Part shown: in pieces, positions 17,801 through 26,660 of the stretch
Layout of the letters: every line of letters begins with the position of its first letter
How positions within the stretch are numbered: the first letter of the stretch is position 1
Source: Comamonas composti DSM 21721
Lineage (GTDB): Bacteria; Pseudomonadota; Gammaproteobacteria; Burkholderiales; Burkholderiaceae_C
Reading direction: 5' to 3'
DNA length: 64,000 nt
Assembly: GCF_000429845.1 (NCBI RefSeq)
Contig: NZ_AUCQ01000003.1
Location: forward strand, 62,001-126,000
The notes under the pieces: model-generated
Told to the model about the DNA's origin: nothing
Seen by the model: only the letters and a program-made list of their open reading frames with translations
The model's database searches: none
Made by a program: the position numbers and the translations under genes

Positions 17801-20800
17801 GCTGGACCTCCGAAACAACAGCGGGCACAGCTGCCTTGTGGACCACGAGTGGACGGCCCGACAGCTTGCGCAGCGCCACATAAAACACCGGCGTGAGGAA
17901 CAGGCCGAACAAGGTCACACCCAACATGCCGGAGAACACCGTCACGCCCGTGGCGGCTCGCACCTCGCTGCCAGCGCCGCTGCCCATCAGCAGCGGCACG
18001 GCGCCGGCAATAAAGGCGATGGAGGTCATGACAATGGGACGCAGCCGCAGGCGGCAGGCATGCAAGGCGGCGGTGACCATGTCCGTGCCCTGCATCTCCA
18101 GCTCGCGGGCAAATTCCACGATCAAGATCGCGTTCTTGCAGGCCAGGCCCATCAGCACCACCAGGCCCACCTGGACGAAGACGTTGTTGTCCCCCCCGGC
18201 CAGCCAGACGCCGAACAGCGCCGCGCAGATACACACCGGCACGATGAGGATCACGGCCAGCGGCAGCGTCCAGCTCTCGTACAGCGCAGCCAGCACCAGA
18301 AACACCAGCATCACGGCGATCACAAAGACCACAGCCGCGGCATTGCTCTGCTCCACCTGCTGGTAGCTCAGATCGGTCCAGGCCAGCTCGATGCCGCGCG
18401 GCAGCGTGCGGTCGGCAATCTCCTGCAGCCGGGTCAGCACCTCGGCCGAGGACAGCAGACGCGGATCGGAGTCACCGATCAAGTCGGCGGCCGCAAAGCC
18501 GTTGTAGCGCAGCACGGGGTCGGGGCCAAAGCTGGGCTCCACGGTGACCATGGAGCCGATGGCCACCATCTCGCCCCTGGCATTGCGCGTGCGCAGCTGG
18601 GCAATGTCTTCCACGGTCTGGCGGTAGTCGGCATCGGCCTGCAGCATCACGCGCCAGACGCGGCCGAAGGCATTGAAGTCATTGACATAGACCGAGCCCA
18701 GATAGGCCTGCAGCGTCTGGAACAGATCGGTCAAGGCCACGCCCTGGGCCTTGGCCTTGGTGCGGTCCACCTTGACTTCCAGCTGCGGGATATTGGACTG
18801 GTAGCTGCTGACCGGGTAAGTCATGCCCGGCGTCTTGGCCACCTCGGCCTGGAAGGCCGAGAGTGCCTGCTGCAGGGCGGCATAGCCCAGGCCGGCCTTG
18901 TCCTGCAGGAACAGCGAATAGCCCGAACCATTGCCCAGGCCCTGTATGGGCGGCGGCATCAGCGCATAGGCAAAGCCACCCTCGATCTGCGCAAACTTGG
19001 CCGAGAGCTCGGCATTGATGTCCTGGGCGCTGCGCGTGCGCTCGCCAAAGGGCTTGAGCATGATGTAGGAGCTGGTGAGGTTGGACGTGGTCGTGGCCTG
19101 CAGGGCATTGAAGCCCGCGAATGCCGCGATCTTGTCCACGCCCTCGACACTCTTGGCGGCCTCCACCATCTGGCGCGTGACCGCATCGGTGCGGGCCAGC
19201 GAAGCACCCTCGGGCAGCTTGGCGCCGCCGAAGAGATAGAGCTTGTCCTGCAGCGGAATAAAGCCCCCGGGCACGGCCTGGAACAGCAGCGCCGTGCCGG
19301 CCAGCAGGCCTGCATAGACCACAAACACCAGGCCGCGCCGGCGCAGCGAACGGCCTACCGTGGTCTGGTAGCCCTGGGCACTGCGGTCAAAAAAGCGGTT
19401 GAAGGGGCGGAAGAACCAGCCCAGGGCCTTGTCCAGGCCACGCGCCAGCGCATCGCGGGGGGCACCATGGGGCTGCAGCAGCTTGGCGGCCAGGGCCGGC
19501 GACAGCGTCAGCGAGTTGATGGTGGAGATCACGGTGGAGATCGCAATCGTCACCGCGAACTGCTTGTAGAACTGCCCGGTGACACCGCTCAGGAACGCCA
19601 TGGGCACAAAGACCGCGCACAGCACCAGGCCGATGGCAATGATGGGGCCCGATACCTCGCGCATGGCCAGGTGGGCGGCCTCGCGCGGGGTGTGGCCGGC
19701 GGCGATGAAGCGCTCCACGTTCTCCACCACCACGATGGCGTCGTCCACCACAATGCCTATGGCCAGCACCATGCCGAACAGCGTGAGGGTGTTGATGGAG
19801 TAATCCAGCAGATACAGCCCCGCAAAGGTGCCGATGATGGACACCGGCACGGCCAGCAGCGGAATGATGGAGGCGCGCCAGGTCTGCAGAAAGACGATGA
19901 CCACCAGCACCACCAGAATCACGGCCTCGATCAGCGTGGTCTGCACGGCCTTGATGGAGTCGCGCACAAACACCGTGGGGTCCCAGACCGACTCGAAGAC
20001 CACGCCCTCGGGCAGGTCGGCCGAGAAGCGCTCCATGGCTGCATACACCTGCTCGGCCACGGCCAGGGCATTGGCACCGGGCGAGAGGTAAATGCCCAGG
20101 GCCACCATGTTTTTGTCATCGCTCCAGGAGCGCAGCGTGTAGTCGCTGGCGCCCAGCTCCACACGCGCCACATCGGCCAGGCGCACCACCTGGCCGTCGG
20201 CACCGCTTTTGAGCACGATGTCGCCAAACTCCTCGGGCGTCTTCAAACGGCCGCGCACATGGATGGACTGCAGCTTGTCCGCCCCCTGGGGATTGGGCTC
20301 GGCCCCCAGTTGGCCGGCCGAGACCTGGATGTTCTGCTCGCGAATGGCGGCAATCACCTCGGAAGCAGAAAGCTGGCGTGCCGCCACCTTGTGCGGGTCC
20401 AGCCAGACGCGCATGGCGTAGTCGCCCGCGCCATACACGCCCACATCGCCAATGCCGGGAATGCGGGCCAGCTGGTCTTTGACCTTGAGCGTCACATAGT
20501 TGCGCAGGTACAGGGCGTCGTGCTTGCCGTCCTTGGAGGTCAGGCCCACAAACATCAGCGGTGTGGACGACTGCTTTTGCGTGGTCACACCGTACTGGCG
20601 CACTTCCTCGGGCAAGCGGCTTTGCGCCTGGCTCACACGGTTTTGCACGCGCACGGCGGCGGTGTCCGGGTCCACGCCGGGGCGGAAGGTGGCCACCACC
20701 TGCAAGCTGCCATCGGCTGCGGCCACGGACTTCATGTACATCAGCCCTTCCACGCCGTTGATGGCCTCTTCCAGCGGCACGGCCACCGACTCGGCCACAT

Positions 20801-20972
20801 CCTTGGGATTGGCGCCGGGGTAGGTGGCGCGCACCACCACACTGGGTGGAACGACCTCGGGATACTCACCCACGGGCAGTTGCGGAATCGCCACCAGGCC
20901 CACGGAGAACAAGATGATGGACAGCACGATCGCAAAGATCGGCCGGTCTATGAAAAATTTGGAGAAATCCAT
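17793..20972 (-). CDS. RND multidrug efflux pump inner-membrane transporter (HAE1/AcrB type)
   Basis: A 1059-residue AcrB/MexB-type proton antiporter, full length. It starts MDFSKFFIDRPIFAIVLSII (first transmembrane helix). The proton-relay aspartates are in GIVVDDAIVVVENVER (helix 4), and the duplicate helices include ACKNAILIVEFARELE near the end. Two large periplasmic loops contain drug-binding subdomains (for example PPPIQGLGNGSGYSLFLQDK). The downstream outer-membrane gene overlaps its end, and the adaptor lies 14 bases upstream. The pump is likely induced through SoxR; substrates may be redox-active or aromatic compounds. Confidence 0.95.
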   Translation of the reverse strand: MDFSKFFIDRPIFAIVLSIILFSVGLVAIPQLPVGEYPEVVPPSVVVRATYPGANPKDVAESVAVPLEEAINGVEGLMYMKSVAAADGSLQVVATFRPGVDPDTAAVRVQNRVSQAQSRLPEEVRQYGVTTQKQSSTPLMFVGLTSKDGKHDALYLRNYVTLKVKDQLARIPGIGDVGVYGAGDYAMRVWLDPHKVAARQLSASEVIAAIREQNIQVSAGQLGAEPNPQGADKLQSIHVRGRLKTPEEFGDIVLKSGADGQVVRLADVARVELGASDYTLRSWSDDKNMVALGIYLSPGANALAVAEQVYAAMERFSADLPEGVVFESVWDPTVFVRDSIKAVQTTLIEAVILVVLVVIVFLQTWRASIIPLLAVPVSIIGTFAGLYLLDYSINTLTLFGMVLAIGIVVDDAIVVVENVERFIAAGHTPREAAHLAMREVSGPIIAIGLVLCAVFVPMAFLSGVTGQFYKQFAVTIAISTVISTINSLTLSPALAAKLLQPHGAPRDALARGLDKALGWFFRPFNRFFDRSAQGYQTTVGRSLRRRGLVFVVYAGLLAGTALLFQAVPGGFIPLQDKLYLFGGAKLPEGASLARTDAVTRQMVEAAKSVEGVDKIAAFAGFNALQATTTSNLTSSYIMLKPFGERTRSAQDINAELSAKFAQIEGGFAYALMPPPIQGLGNGSGYSLFLQDKAGLGYAALQQALSAFQAEVAKTPGMTYPVSSYQSNIPQLEVKVDRTKAKAQGVALTDLFQTLQAYLGSVYVNDFNAFGRVWRVMLQADADYRQTVEDIAQLRTRNARGEMVAIGSMVTVEPSFGPDPVLRYNGFAAADLIGDSDPRLLSSAEVLTRLQEIADRTLPRGIELAWTDLSYQQVEQSNAAAVVFVIAVMLVFLVLAALYESWTLPLAVILIVPVCICAALFGVWLAGGDNNVFVQVGLVVLMGLACKNAILIVEFARELEMQGTDMVTAALHACRLRLRPIVMTSIAFIAGAVPLLMGSGAGSEVRAATGVTVFSGMLGVTLFGLFLTPVFYVALRKLSGRPLVVHKAAVPAVVSEVQHG

Positions 20973-20986
20973 CGCTTTGCTCCGCT

Positions 20987-22213
20987 TCACTGGGCCTGTG
21001 CCTGAACCTGGGCTGCTGCCGAGGGCTCAGACTGGCCTTGTGGGGCCGCAGGCGCCACGGCCTTGGGGCTGACCGCCATGCCGGGGTAGTAAATACGTTG
21101 CAGGCCGCCCACCACCAGTTGCTCGCCCGCGTTCAGGCCTTGCTCCACCACGCGCTTGCCGTCCACCATGCGGCCCAGCTTCAGCTCGCGCCGCTGGGCC
21201 ACATGGCCCTTGCCCTCCACCGCCTCGACCACATAGGCGTATTGGCGGCTCTGGTCGGTGAGCACGGCCTTGTCGTCAATCAGCAGCAGCTCCTCCTGGC
21301 CTGCACTGCCCTGCAGCTGCACGCGCGCAAAAAGACCCGGTGTCAGCCGGCGCTCGGGATTGGCCAGGCGGGCACGCAGGCGCATGCTGCCGGTGTCGGC
21401 GTTGAGCTGGTTGTCGGTGAAGTCCAGCACGCCCTCATGCGCAAAGCCGTCCTCTCCGGCCAGGCCCACGCGCACGGCACGCACCGCATCACGCTTGCGG
21501 CTTTCGTGGCTTAGCTTTTGATAGCGCAGATAGCTGTGCTCATCGACATCGAAGTACACATAGACCGGGTCTTGCGAGACCAGGCTGGTCAGCAGGCTCT
21601 GGTCGGCCTGGGCCATATTGCCTGCAGTCAATAAAGCCCGGCCCGCACGCCCGGCGACCGGGGCACGGACCTCGGTGAACTCCAGATTCAACCGCGCCGT
21701 CTCCAAAGCCGCCTCGGCCGTGCGCACTTGGGCCGCTGCCTGGGCCAGCTCGGCCGCGCGGGTCTCGGCCTCTTCGCGCGAGATGGCATGGCCGGCCACC
21801 AGCGAGCGTGCGCGCTCGTCCTGGTTGCGTGCCAGGCCGGCGGCCGCACGGGCGCGTTCCAGCTGTGCCTGTGCGCTGGCCAGGGCCGCGCGATAGGGGC
21901 GCTGGTCGATGACGAACAGCAGCTGGCCCTTGCCCACTTCCTGGCCTTCGCTGAAGGCCACGCGTTCGATATAGCCCGAGACGCGCGGGCGCAGCTGCAC
22001 GGCCTGCACCGCTTCTACACGGCCGTTGAAGGCATCCCACACACGTGTGTGGCTGGCGGTGACCTGGGCCACCAAGACCTCGGGCGCGGCTGGCGCAGCA
22101 GCGGCCGCATGGGCCTGCTCCACTCCCTGACGTCCACATCCTGCCAATAGCGCTGCAGCGGCCAGCGCCGCTGCCAGCATGGTGTGCCTGAGCGGCACGT
22201 GCAAAACCCTCAT
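20987..22213 (-). CDS. RND efflux periplasmic adaptor lipoprotein (AcrA/MexA family)
   Basis: A 408-residue membrane-fusion protein. The lipoprotein signal ends ALLAGC (Cys26). The lipoyl half-motif RPRVSGYIERVAFSEGQEVG is followed by an Ala/Arg/Glu-rich alpha-hairpin and the second half LEFTEVRAPVAGRAGRAL. The tail is Ala/Gln-rich (QGQSEPSAAAQVQAQAQ). The ATG at 22213 has a GAGGAG ribosome site just before it. It is the first gene of the operon, transcribed from the SoxR-type promoter at 22272-22302. Confidence 0.93.
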   Translation of the reverse strand: MRVLHVPLRHTMLAAALAAAALLAGCGRQGVEQAHAAAAAPAAPEVLVAQVTASHTRVWDAFNGRVEAVQAVQLRPRVSGYIERVAFSEGQEVGKGQLLFVIDQRPYRAALASAQAQLERARAAAGLARNQDERARSLVAGHAISREEAETRAAELAQAAAQVRTAEAALETARLNLEFTEVRAPVAGRAGRALLTAGNMAQADQSLLTSLVSQDPVYVYFDVDEHSYLRYQKLSHESRKRDAVRAVRVGLAGEDGFAHEGVLDFTDNQLNADTGSMRLRARLANPERRLTPGLFARVQLQGSAGQEELLLIDDKAVLTDQSRQYAYVVEAVEGKGHVAQRRELKLGRMVDGKRVVEQGLNAGEQLVVGGLQRIYYPGMAVSPKAVAPAAPQGQSEPSAAAQVQAQAQ

Positions 22214-22271
22214 CTCAAACTCCTCGAAGAAATCCTTGGCCACCGCAGCACTGCGGCAAACACCTGCGCGA

Positions 22272-22302
22272 ATTCTTCAAGTTCAAGTAAACTTTAAGTC
22301 AA
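22272..22302 (-). promoter_or_regulatory. SoxR-type promoter and operator of the RND operon
   Basis: On the minus strand TTGACT (-35, 22297-22302) and AAGAAT (-10, 22272-22277) are exactly 19 bases apart. The spacer contains the imperfect dyad TTCAAGTAAACTTTAA (22282-22297), close to the SoxR box with half-sites TCAAG/CTTGA. This is the overlong-spacer layout that needs a MerR-family activator. The soxR gene itself starts just 21 bases beyond, on the other strand. Confidence 0.75.
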
Positions 22303-22322
22303 ACCAGCAAAGGAATACCGCT

Positions 22323-22790
22323 ATGAAAATTGAGGATGATCCTTTGATCGCCATTGGCGAAGTCGCCCAGCGCAGCGGCGTCAAGGCTTCGGCCCTGCGT
22401 TTTTACGAGTCACTGGGCTTGATCGAGGCCGTGCGCAGCAGCAGCGGCCACCGGCGCTACCACCGCTCTTGTTTGCGGCGCATTGCCTTCATTGTGTTTG
22501 CCCAGCGCGTGGGCTTTACGCTGGAGGAAATTGCCGGGCAGCTGTCCAGCCTGCCCAACCGCCATGTGCCCACGGGCGGGGACTGGCAGAAGATGTCGCG
22601 CCTGTGGCAAAAACGGCTGGATGAGCGCATTGCCGAGCTGCAGCGCCTGCGCCACGGCCTCAACCAGTGCATAGGCTGCGGCTGCCTGTCGATGAAGACC
22701 TGCATGTTCGCCAACCCCGGCGACCTCTGCGCCCAGAACGGGCCGGGCCCCAGGCGCTGGCTGGGCGATGAGATGCCTGTGGCGCAGTGA
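22323..22790 (+). CDS. soxR: Redox-sensing activator SoxR
   Basis: A 155-residue MerR-family protein. The HTH is at residues 9-31 (IAIGEVAQRSGVKASALRFYE), then a dimerisation helix. The [2Fe-2S] ligands are Cys116, Cys119, Cys121 and Cys127 (CIGCGCLSMKTC), the exact CX2CXCX5C of SoxR. The ATG at 22323 follows an AAAGGA site. No soxS is present; as in pseudomonads it probably activates target genes directly, here the divergent RND operon. Confidence 0.95.
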   Translation: MKIEDDPLIAIGEVAQRSGVKASALRFYESLGLIEAVRSSSGHRRYHRSCLRRIAFIVFAQRVGFTLEEIAGQLSSLPNRHVPTGGDWQKMSRLWQKRLDERIAELQRLRHGLNQCIGCGCLSMKTCMFANPGDLCAQNGPGPRRWLGDEMPVAQ

Positions 22791-22805
22791 GCGCGGCCTG
22801 GGGAC

Positions 22806-23369
22806 TCAGGCGCCGCCCTCGCTGTGCGGCATGCCCTTGAGCCGTCCATCTCTGAGCGGCATGCGGCCGCGGCGGCGCTCGGCCTTGGGAAAGTCGCCTT
22901 GCTGCTGCATGGCCCGGCCTCGTTCGCGTATGCGTGCGAACAGCTGGGACAGCAGCTCCAGCTCGGCATCGCTGACATCGCCCAGCAGTTCCTGGTTGAT
23001 GCGCTGTATCTGCGGGAACAGGGCCGCATGCAAGGCCCGGCCTTCTGCGGTCAGGCTCAGCAAGGCCTGGCGCCGGTCGCCTGCAATGCCCTGTTTTTGC
23101 ACCAGGCCCTTGGCACGCAGCGCGGAGATGGTGCGCGAGGTGCGCGTGCGGTCCAACTGCGCCAGATCGGCGAGCTGCGAGGGCTGCATGGCCCCCTTGT
23201 CGGCCAGCAGGGCCAGCATCAGCCATTCGCGCCGCGTGATGCCGAAGCCGCCTTCGCACAGGCGCACGACCATGCTGCCCGTGGATCGCACGAGGCGGGC
23301 CAACTGGTAGAGGAACAAGTCGTTGAGCTCGCATGGCTGGCGCCACGGATGGCTACGGCTCTGGGGCAT
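22806..23369 (-). CDS. MarR-family transcriptional regulator
   Basis: A 187-residue winged-helix repressor. The core is QLARLVRSTGSMVVRL, then LADLAQLDRTRTSRTISALRAKGLV (recognition helix) and the wing GDRRQALLSLTAEGRAL. The C-terminus is extended and basic (PKAERRRGRMPLRDGRLKG). It is divergent from the Bug receptor gene with a perfect palindrome in between, so it likely represses itself and the Bug-sulfatase pair. It ends 15 bases from the soxR stop, convergent. Confidence 0.88.
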   Translation of the reverse strand: MPQSRSHPWRQPCELNDLFLYQLARLVRSTGSMVVRLCEGGFGITRREWLMLALLADKGAMQPSQLADLAQLDRTRTSRTISALRAKGLVQKQGIAGDRRQALLSLTAEGRALHAALFPQIQRINQELLGDVSDAELELLSQLFARIRERGRAMQQQGDFPKAERRRGRMPLRDGRLKGMPHSEGGA

Positions 23370-23393
23370 GGCTCTGGGTTTTCTCTAGGGATG

Positions 23394-23408
23394 ATGGATT
23401 AGATCCAT
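23394..23408. promoter_or_regulatory. Palindrome between marR and the Bug gene, candidate MarR operator
   Basis: ATGGAT-TAG-ATCCAT is a perfect inverted repeat (6-3-6) in the 88-base divergent gap. Placement and symmetry fit a MarR-type operator controlling both genes; binding is inferred. Confidence 0.55.
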
Positions 23409-23457
23409 TATCAGGACTGTGCTTACAGTCGCTGCCACAACCATCATGGGAGGCAGC

Positions 23458-24462
23458 ATGAAGAAAAGAATCCTGGGCAGACTGCTCGCTGCCGCCGGGC
23501 TTGCGGCCGGTCTGCTCGGCACGGGTCTGGCCCAGACGCAGGCACCCAGTGCTGCGCCGCTGTTTCCCGGCAAGACGGCCTTGCGCATCGTGGTCGGCTA
23601 CCCGCCCGGCGGCGCCACGGACCGCGTGGCCCGCATCGTGGCTGACAAGCTGCAGGCCAGGATGGGCAGCCCCGTCATCGTGGAGAACAAGCCCGGCGCC
23701 GGCGGCCGTCTGTCGGCGCAGTTCGTGAAGCATGCCGCTGCGGGCCAGCCCACGCTGCTGATGGCCAATCCCGCTGTCATGGTGGTCGCGCCGCTGGTGT
23801 TTCCGGATTCGGGCTACGACCCCGACAAGGACTTTGCGCCCGTGAGCGAGGTCAACCGCTACGAGTTCGGCCTGGCCGTCTCCGACGCCGTGCCCGTCAG
23901 GCAGTTGTCGCATTTGTTCGCCTGGCTCAAGGCCAACCCGGAGCAGGCGAACTTCGGTGTGCCGGCCACGGGCAGCCTGCCGCACTTTTTTGCGCTGATG
24001 CTGGGCGAGGCGGCCAGGGTTCCGGTCCAGGTCGTGGGCTACAAGGGCTCGGGGCAGTTGCTCACCGACCTCATGGGGGGCCAGGTGCCTCTTGCCGTGG
24101 ACACCCTGGACACGCAGCTTGCGCAGCACGAGGCCGGCAAGCTGCGCGTGCTGGCCGTCTCGGGCGGGCAGCGCAGCCCCATGGCGCCCGATATTCCCAC
24201 GCTCAGGGAACTGGGCGTGAACCTGGTCGGCACCGGCTGGAACACCTTGTTTGCGCCGCAAAGCATGGCACCTGCGACCGTGCAGCGCCTGGCCGAGCTG
24301 GTGCAGGAAGTCATGCAGGACCCGGATACGCAGCAGAAGTTCATCGCCTCCAGGCTTCAGCCCGTGGTCAGCAGCGCCGAGGACACGGCGCGCACGCTCA
24401 AGGCCTACCGCGCGCAGTGGGCGCCGGTGATTCAGCGCTCGGGCTTCAAGGTCAGCCCCTGA
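23458..24462 (+). CDS. Bug/TctC-family periplasmic solute receptor
   Basis: A 334-residue secreted protein. The signal peptide is MKKRILGRLLAAAGLAAGLL and on to GLAQ. The Bug fold follows, with LRIVVGYPPGGATDRVARIV and IVENKPGAGGRLSAQFV, the loops that clasp carboxylate ligands. The ATG at 23458 has a GGGAGG ribosome site. No TctA/TctB permease is adjacent, as is usual for orphan Bug proteins in Burkholderiales. It precedes a sulfatase gene by 63 bases, which hints at uptake or sensing of a sulfated or organic-acid compound. Confidence 0.9.
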   Translation: MKKRILGRLLAAAGLAAGLLGTGLAQTQAPSAAPLFPGKTALRIVVGYPPGGATDRVARIVADKLQARMGSPVIVENKPGAGGRLSAQFVKHAAAGQPTLLMANPAVMVVAPLVFPDSGYDPDKDFAPVSEVNRYEFGLAVSDAVPVRQLSHLFAWLKANPEQANFGVPATGSLPHFFALMLGEAARVPVQVVGYKGSGQLLTDLMGGQVPLAVDTLDTQLAQHEAGKLRVLAVSGGQRSPMAPDIPTLRELGVNLVGTGWNTLFAPQSMAPATVQRLAELVQEVMQDPDTQQKFIASRLQPVVSSAEDTARTLKAYRAQWAPVIQRSGFKVSP

Positions 24463-24490
24463 GGCCGCATCCGGCACAGTGCTGCATCGA

Positions 24491-24577
24491 TTTCAATAGC
24501 TGCAAGCGCTTGACCCTATTGGTTTATGCAAAGAAAACACATTAAAACCTATATGCAGCAAGCGCTATCAGCTCCTG
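24491..24577. repeat. Dispersed intergenic repeat, family I, copy 2 (overlaps sulfatase 5' end)
   Basis: Two family I halves lie in inverse order: TTTCAATAGCTGCAAGCGCT (24491-24510) and GCAGCAAGCGCTATCAGCTC (24555-24574). The second half lies inside the predicted N-terminus of the sulfatase, so the first codons of that gene may come from the repeat. Confidence 0.55.
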
Positions 24578-25932
24578 TTTCTGCATATTCTGCGGATTCC
24601 TCCAGGAGCTCTGAGCGCCCGAATCTGATCTTCATCCTGGCCGACGACCTCGGCTATGCGGACCTGGGCTGCACCGGCGCGCGCGATGCGCACAACAACG
24701 CCTGCGATGTCTCGCCCCGGCTGGATGCCCTGGCCGCCCAGGGCATGCGCTTCACGCGCGGCTATTCGAATTCGGCCGTGTGCTCGCCCACGCGCTTTGC
24801 GCTGGCCACGGGCCGCTGGCAATACCGGCTGCGCGGCGCGGCCGAGGAGCCGATTGCCAGCGCCCATGGAGACAAGGTGCTGGGCCTGCCGCCCGAGCAT
24901 CCCACCGTGGCCTCGCTGCTGCGCGATGCGGGCTATGCCACGGCCCTGGTCGGCAAATGGCATCTGGGCTATCCGCCCCATTTCGGTCCGCGACAGTCCG
25001 GCTACCAGGAGTTCTACGGCTTTCATGCGGGCGGCGCCGACTACTTTGCCCACTGCGACCCGCGCGGGCGGCCCGACTTCTGGATCAACGAAGAGCCGCA
25101 CGCGGAAGACGGCTACCTGACCGATCTGCTGAGTCGCCGCGCCGTGGACTTCGTCAGGAGCCAGTCGGCGCAGCGGCCGTTCTTCCTGTCGCTGCACTAC
25201 AGCGCGCCGCACTGGCCCTGGCTCACGCGCCAAGACCGTGCCGAATCCGAACGCCTCAAGGGCATGGGCAAGCATGTGGACGGCGGCTCCATCGACACCT
25301 ACCAGCGCATGATCCACCACATGGACGAAGGCATCGGCTGGCTGCTCGACGCGCTGGAGGAGCAAGGCATGAGCCAGAACACGCTCCTCGTCTTCACCAG
25401 CGACAACGGTGGCGAGCGCTTCTCCAACAACTGGCCCTTCGTGGGCCAGAAGATGGACCTGCTCGAAGGCGGCATACGCGTGCCCCTGCTCGCGCGCTGG
25501 CCCGCGCGCATGGCCGCCGGCACGGTCTGCGACACGCCCAATCTCACCATGGACTGGGCTGCCAGCTTTCTGGCGGCCGCAGGCGTCCAGGCCCATGCCG
25601 ACTATCCGCTGGACGGCATCAGCCTGCTGCCCCTGATGCAGGACCCGGCCTGGAGCCCTGAACGCGACCTGGCCTGGCGCATGAAGCACCGCGAGCAAAA
25701 AGCGCTGGTGCGCGGCGACTGGAAATACCTGCAGATCGAAGGCATCGAATACCTGTTCAACCTCGCCGCCGATCCGCGCGAGCGCGCCAACCTGCGCGAG
25801 CGCGAACCGAAGAAACTGGCCGAGCTGCGCAGCGCCTGGCAGCAATGGAATGCGGGTCTGCCACCGATTCCAGATGCCGCCCGGGTCTCCCTGGTGTTCA
25901 GCAAGACCGACCTGCCCCAGGCCAGCTACTGA
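24526..25932 (+). CDS. Sulfatase of the alkaline phosphatase superfamily
   Basis: A 468-residue arylsulfatase-type enzyme. Metal-binding FILADDLGYADLG is at residues 36-48, and the formylglycine signature CSPTR begins at Cys86 (AVCSPTRFALATGR). It also has VGKWHLGY, HYSAPHWPW and the C-terminal metal site FTSDNGGER. It would remove sulfate from an organic sulfate ester after Cys86 is oxidised to formylglycine; no maturase is in the window. No secretion signal is visible. The start is uncertain: ATGs at 24526 and 24553 both lack ribosome sites and lie in repeat-derived sequence; the conserved domain begins at residue 31. Confidence 0.88.
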   Translation: MQRKHIKTYMQQALSAPVSAYSADSSRSSERPNLIFILADDLGYADLGCTGARDAHNNACDVSPRLDALAAQGMRFTRGYSNSAVCSPTRFALATGRWQYRLRGAAEEPIASAHGDKVLGLPPEHPTVASLLRDAGYATALVGKWHLGYPPHFGPRQSGYQEFYGFHAGGADYFAHCDPRGRPDFWINEEPHAEDGYLTDLLSRRAVDFVRSQSAQRPFFLSLHYSAPHWPWLTRQDRAESERLKGMGKHVDGGSIDTYQRMIHHMDEGIGWLLDALEEQGMSQNTLLVFTSDNGGERFSNNWPFVGQKMDLLEGGIRVPLLARWPARMAAGTVCDTPNLTMDWAASFLAAAGVQAHADYPLDGISLLPLMQDPAWSPERDLAWRMKHREQKALVRGDWKYLQIEGIEYLFNLAADPRERANLREREPKKLAELRSAWQQWNAGLPPIPDAARVSLVFSKTDLPQASY

Positions 25933-25962
25933 GCCTGCGGGGCGGGGCTTTGGGCCACGGCT

Positions 25963-26622
25963 TCAGGCGCGCGGATAGCGGGCTCTGGCCATGCGGAAAG
26001 TCAGATTCCAGCGCTCGGCGCCCAGCAGATGATGCTGTCCGCTTTTCAGCGCATTCACGCCGTGATGGACCAGGCGCGTGGCCCCGCCCCAGACCAGTAC
26101 ATCGCCATGCTGCAAGAGCAGGCGGCGCACCGCATCCTGACGGCGCAGCCCGCCCCATAGAAAAGTGCAGGGCAGGCCCAGCGAAACCGAGACGATGGGC
26201 GCGCCCCGGTCCGCCTCGTCCTCGTCGCGGTGCAAGCCCATTTTTGCGCCCACCGCATAGCGGTTGATCAGGCAGGCATCGGGCGCAAAGCCTGCATAGC
26301 CTGCGGTCTCGGCCGCCAGCACGGCCTGGGCGCGCAAAAAATCCGGCATGACCGGCCAAGGCTGGCCCGACAGCGGATCGGTCCGGCGATAGCCATAACC
26401 GGCCGCACTTGCGACCCAGCCCCAGTCCCCGCAATTGCTCATGGCCACCGACATGGCCCCGCGCGGCGTCTGCATGCAGCGAAATGGCGCCTGCGCCACC
26501 GCGGCCTGCACGGCCGCCACCCACCATTGCTCCTGACCGGCAGCAAAGCCGCGCAACAGCATGGCGCCATCGTCCAGAGGCTCGGGTGGCTGGGGGGCGG
26601 GGTCGAACAGGGGGAGGGTCAT
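25963..26622 (-). CDS. alkB: Alkylated DNA repair dioxygenase AlkB
   Basis: A 219-residue Fe(II)/2-oxoglutarate dioxygenase. The iron ligands are His131, Asp133 (MGLHRDEDE) and His187 (RLVHHGV). The 2-oxoglutarate arginines are Arg204 and Arg210 (ERWNLTFR). These positions coincide with the residue numbers known for E. coli AlkB. It oxidatively demethylates 1-methyladenine and 3-methylcytosine in DNA. It stands alone, convergent with the sulfatase; no ada gene is nearby. Confidence 0.93.
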   Translation of the reverse strand: MTLPLFDPAPQPPEPLDDGAMLLRGFAAGQEQWWVAAVQAAVAQAPFRCMQTPRGAMSVAMSNCGDWGWVASAAGYGYRRTDPLSGQPWPVMPDFLRAQAVLAAETAGYAGFAPDACLINRYAVGAKMGLHRDEDEADRGAPIVSVSLGLPCTFLWGGLRRQDAVRRLLLQHGDVLVWGGATRLVHHGVNALKSGQHHLLGAERWNLTFRMARARYPRA

Positions 26623-26660
26623 GGACGGGCAAGTACCGTGATCGTATGGTCGATGCGGGA

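Noticed and set aside
17757..21005. A 1082-codon open frame on the plus strand opposite the RND pump
   Set aside because: It is a shadow of the AcrB-type gene: high GC keeps the antisense frame open, and the product is His/Gly/Gln-rich with no domain.
22179..22322. N-terminal extension of SoxR by 48 residues
   Set aside because: It covers the SoxR promoter and the adaptor gene start; the ATG at 22323 with an AAAGGA site gives normal SoxR length.
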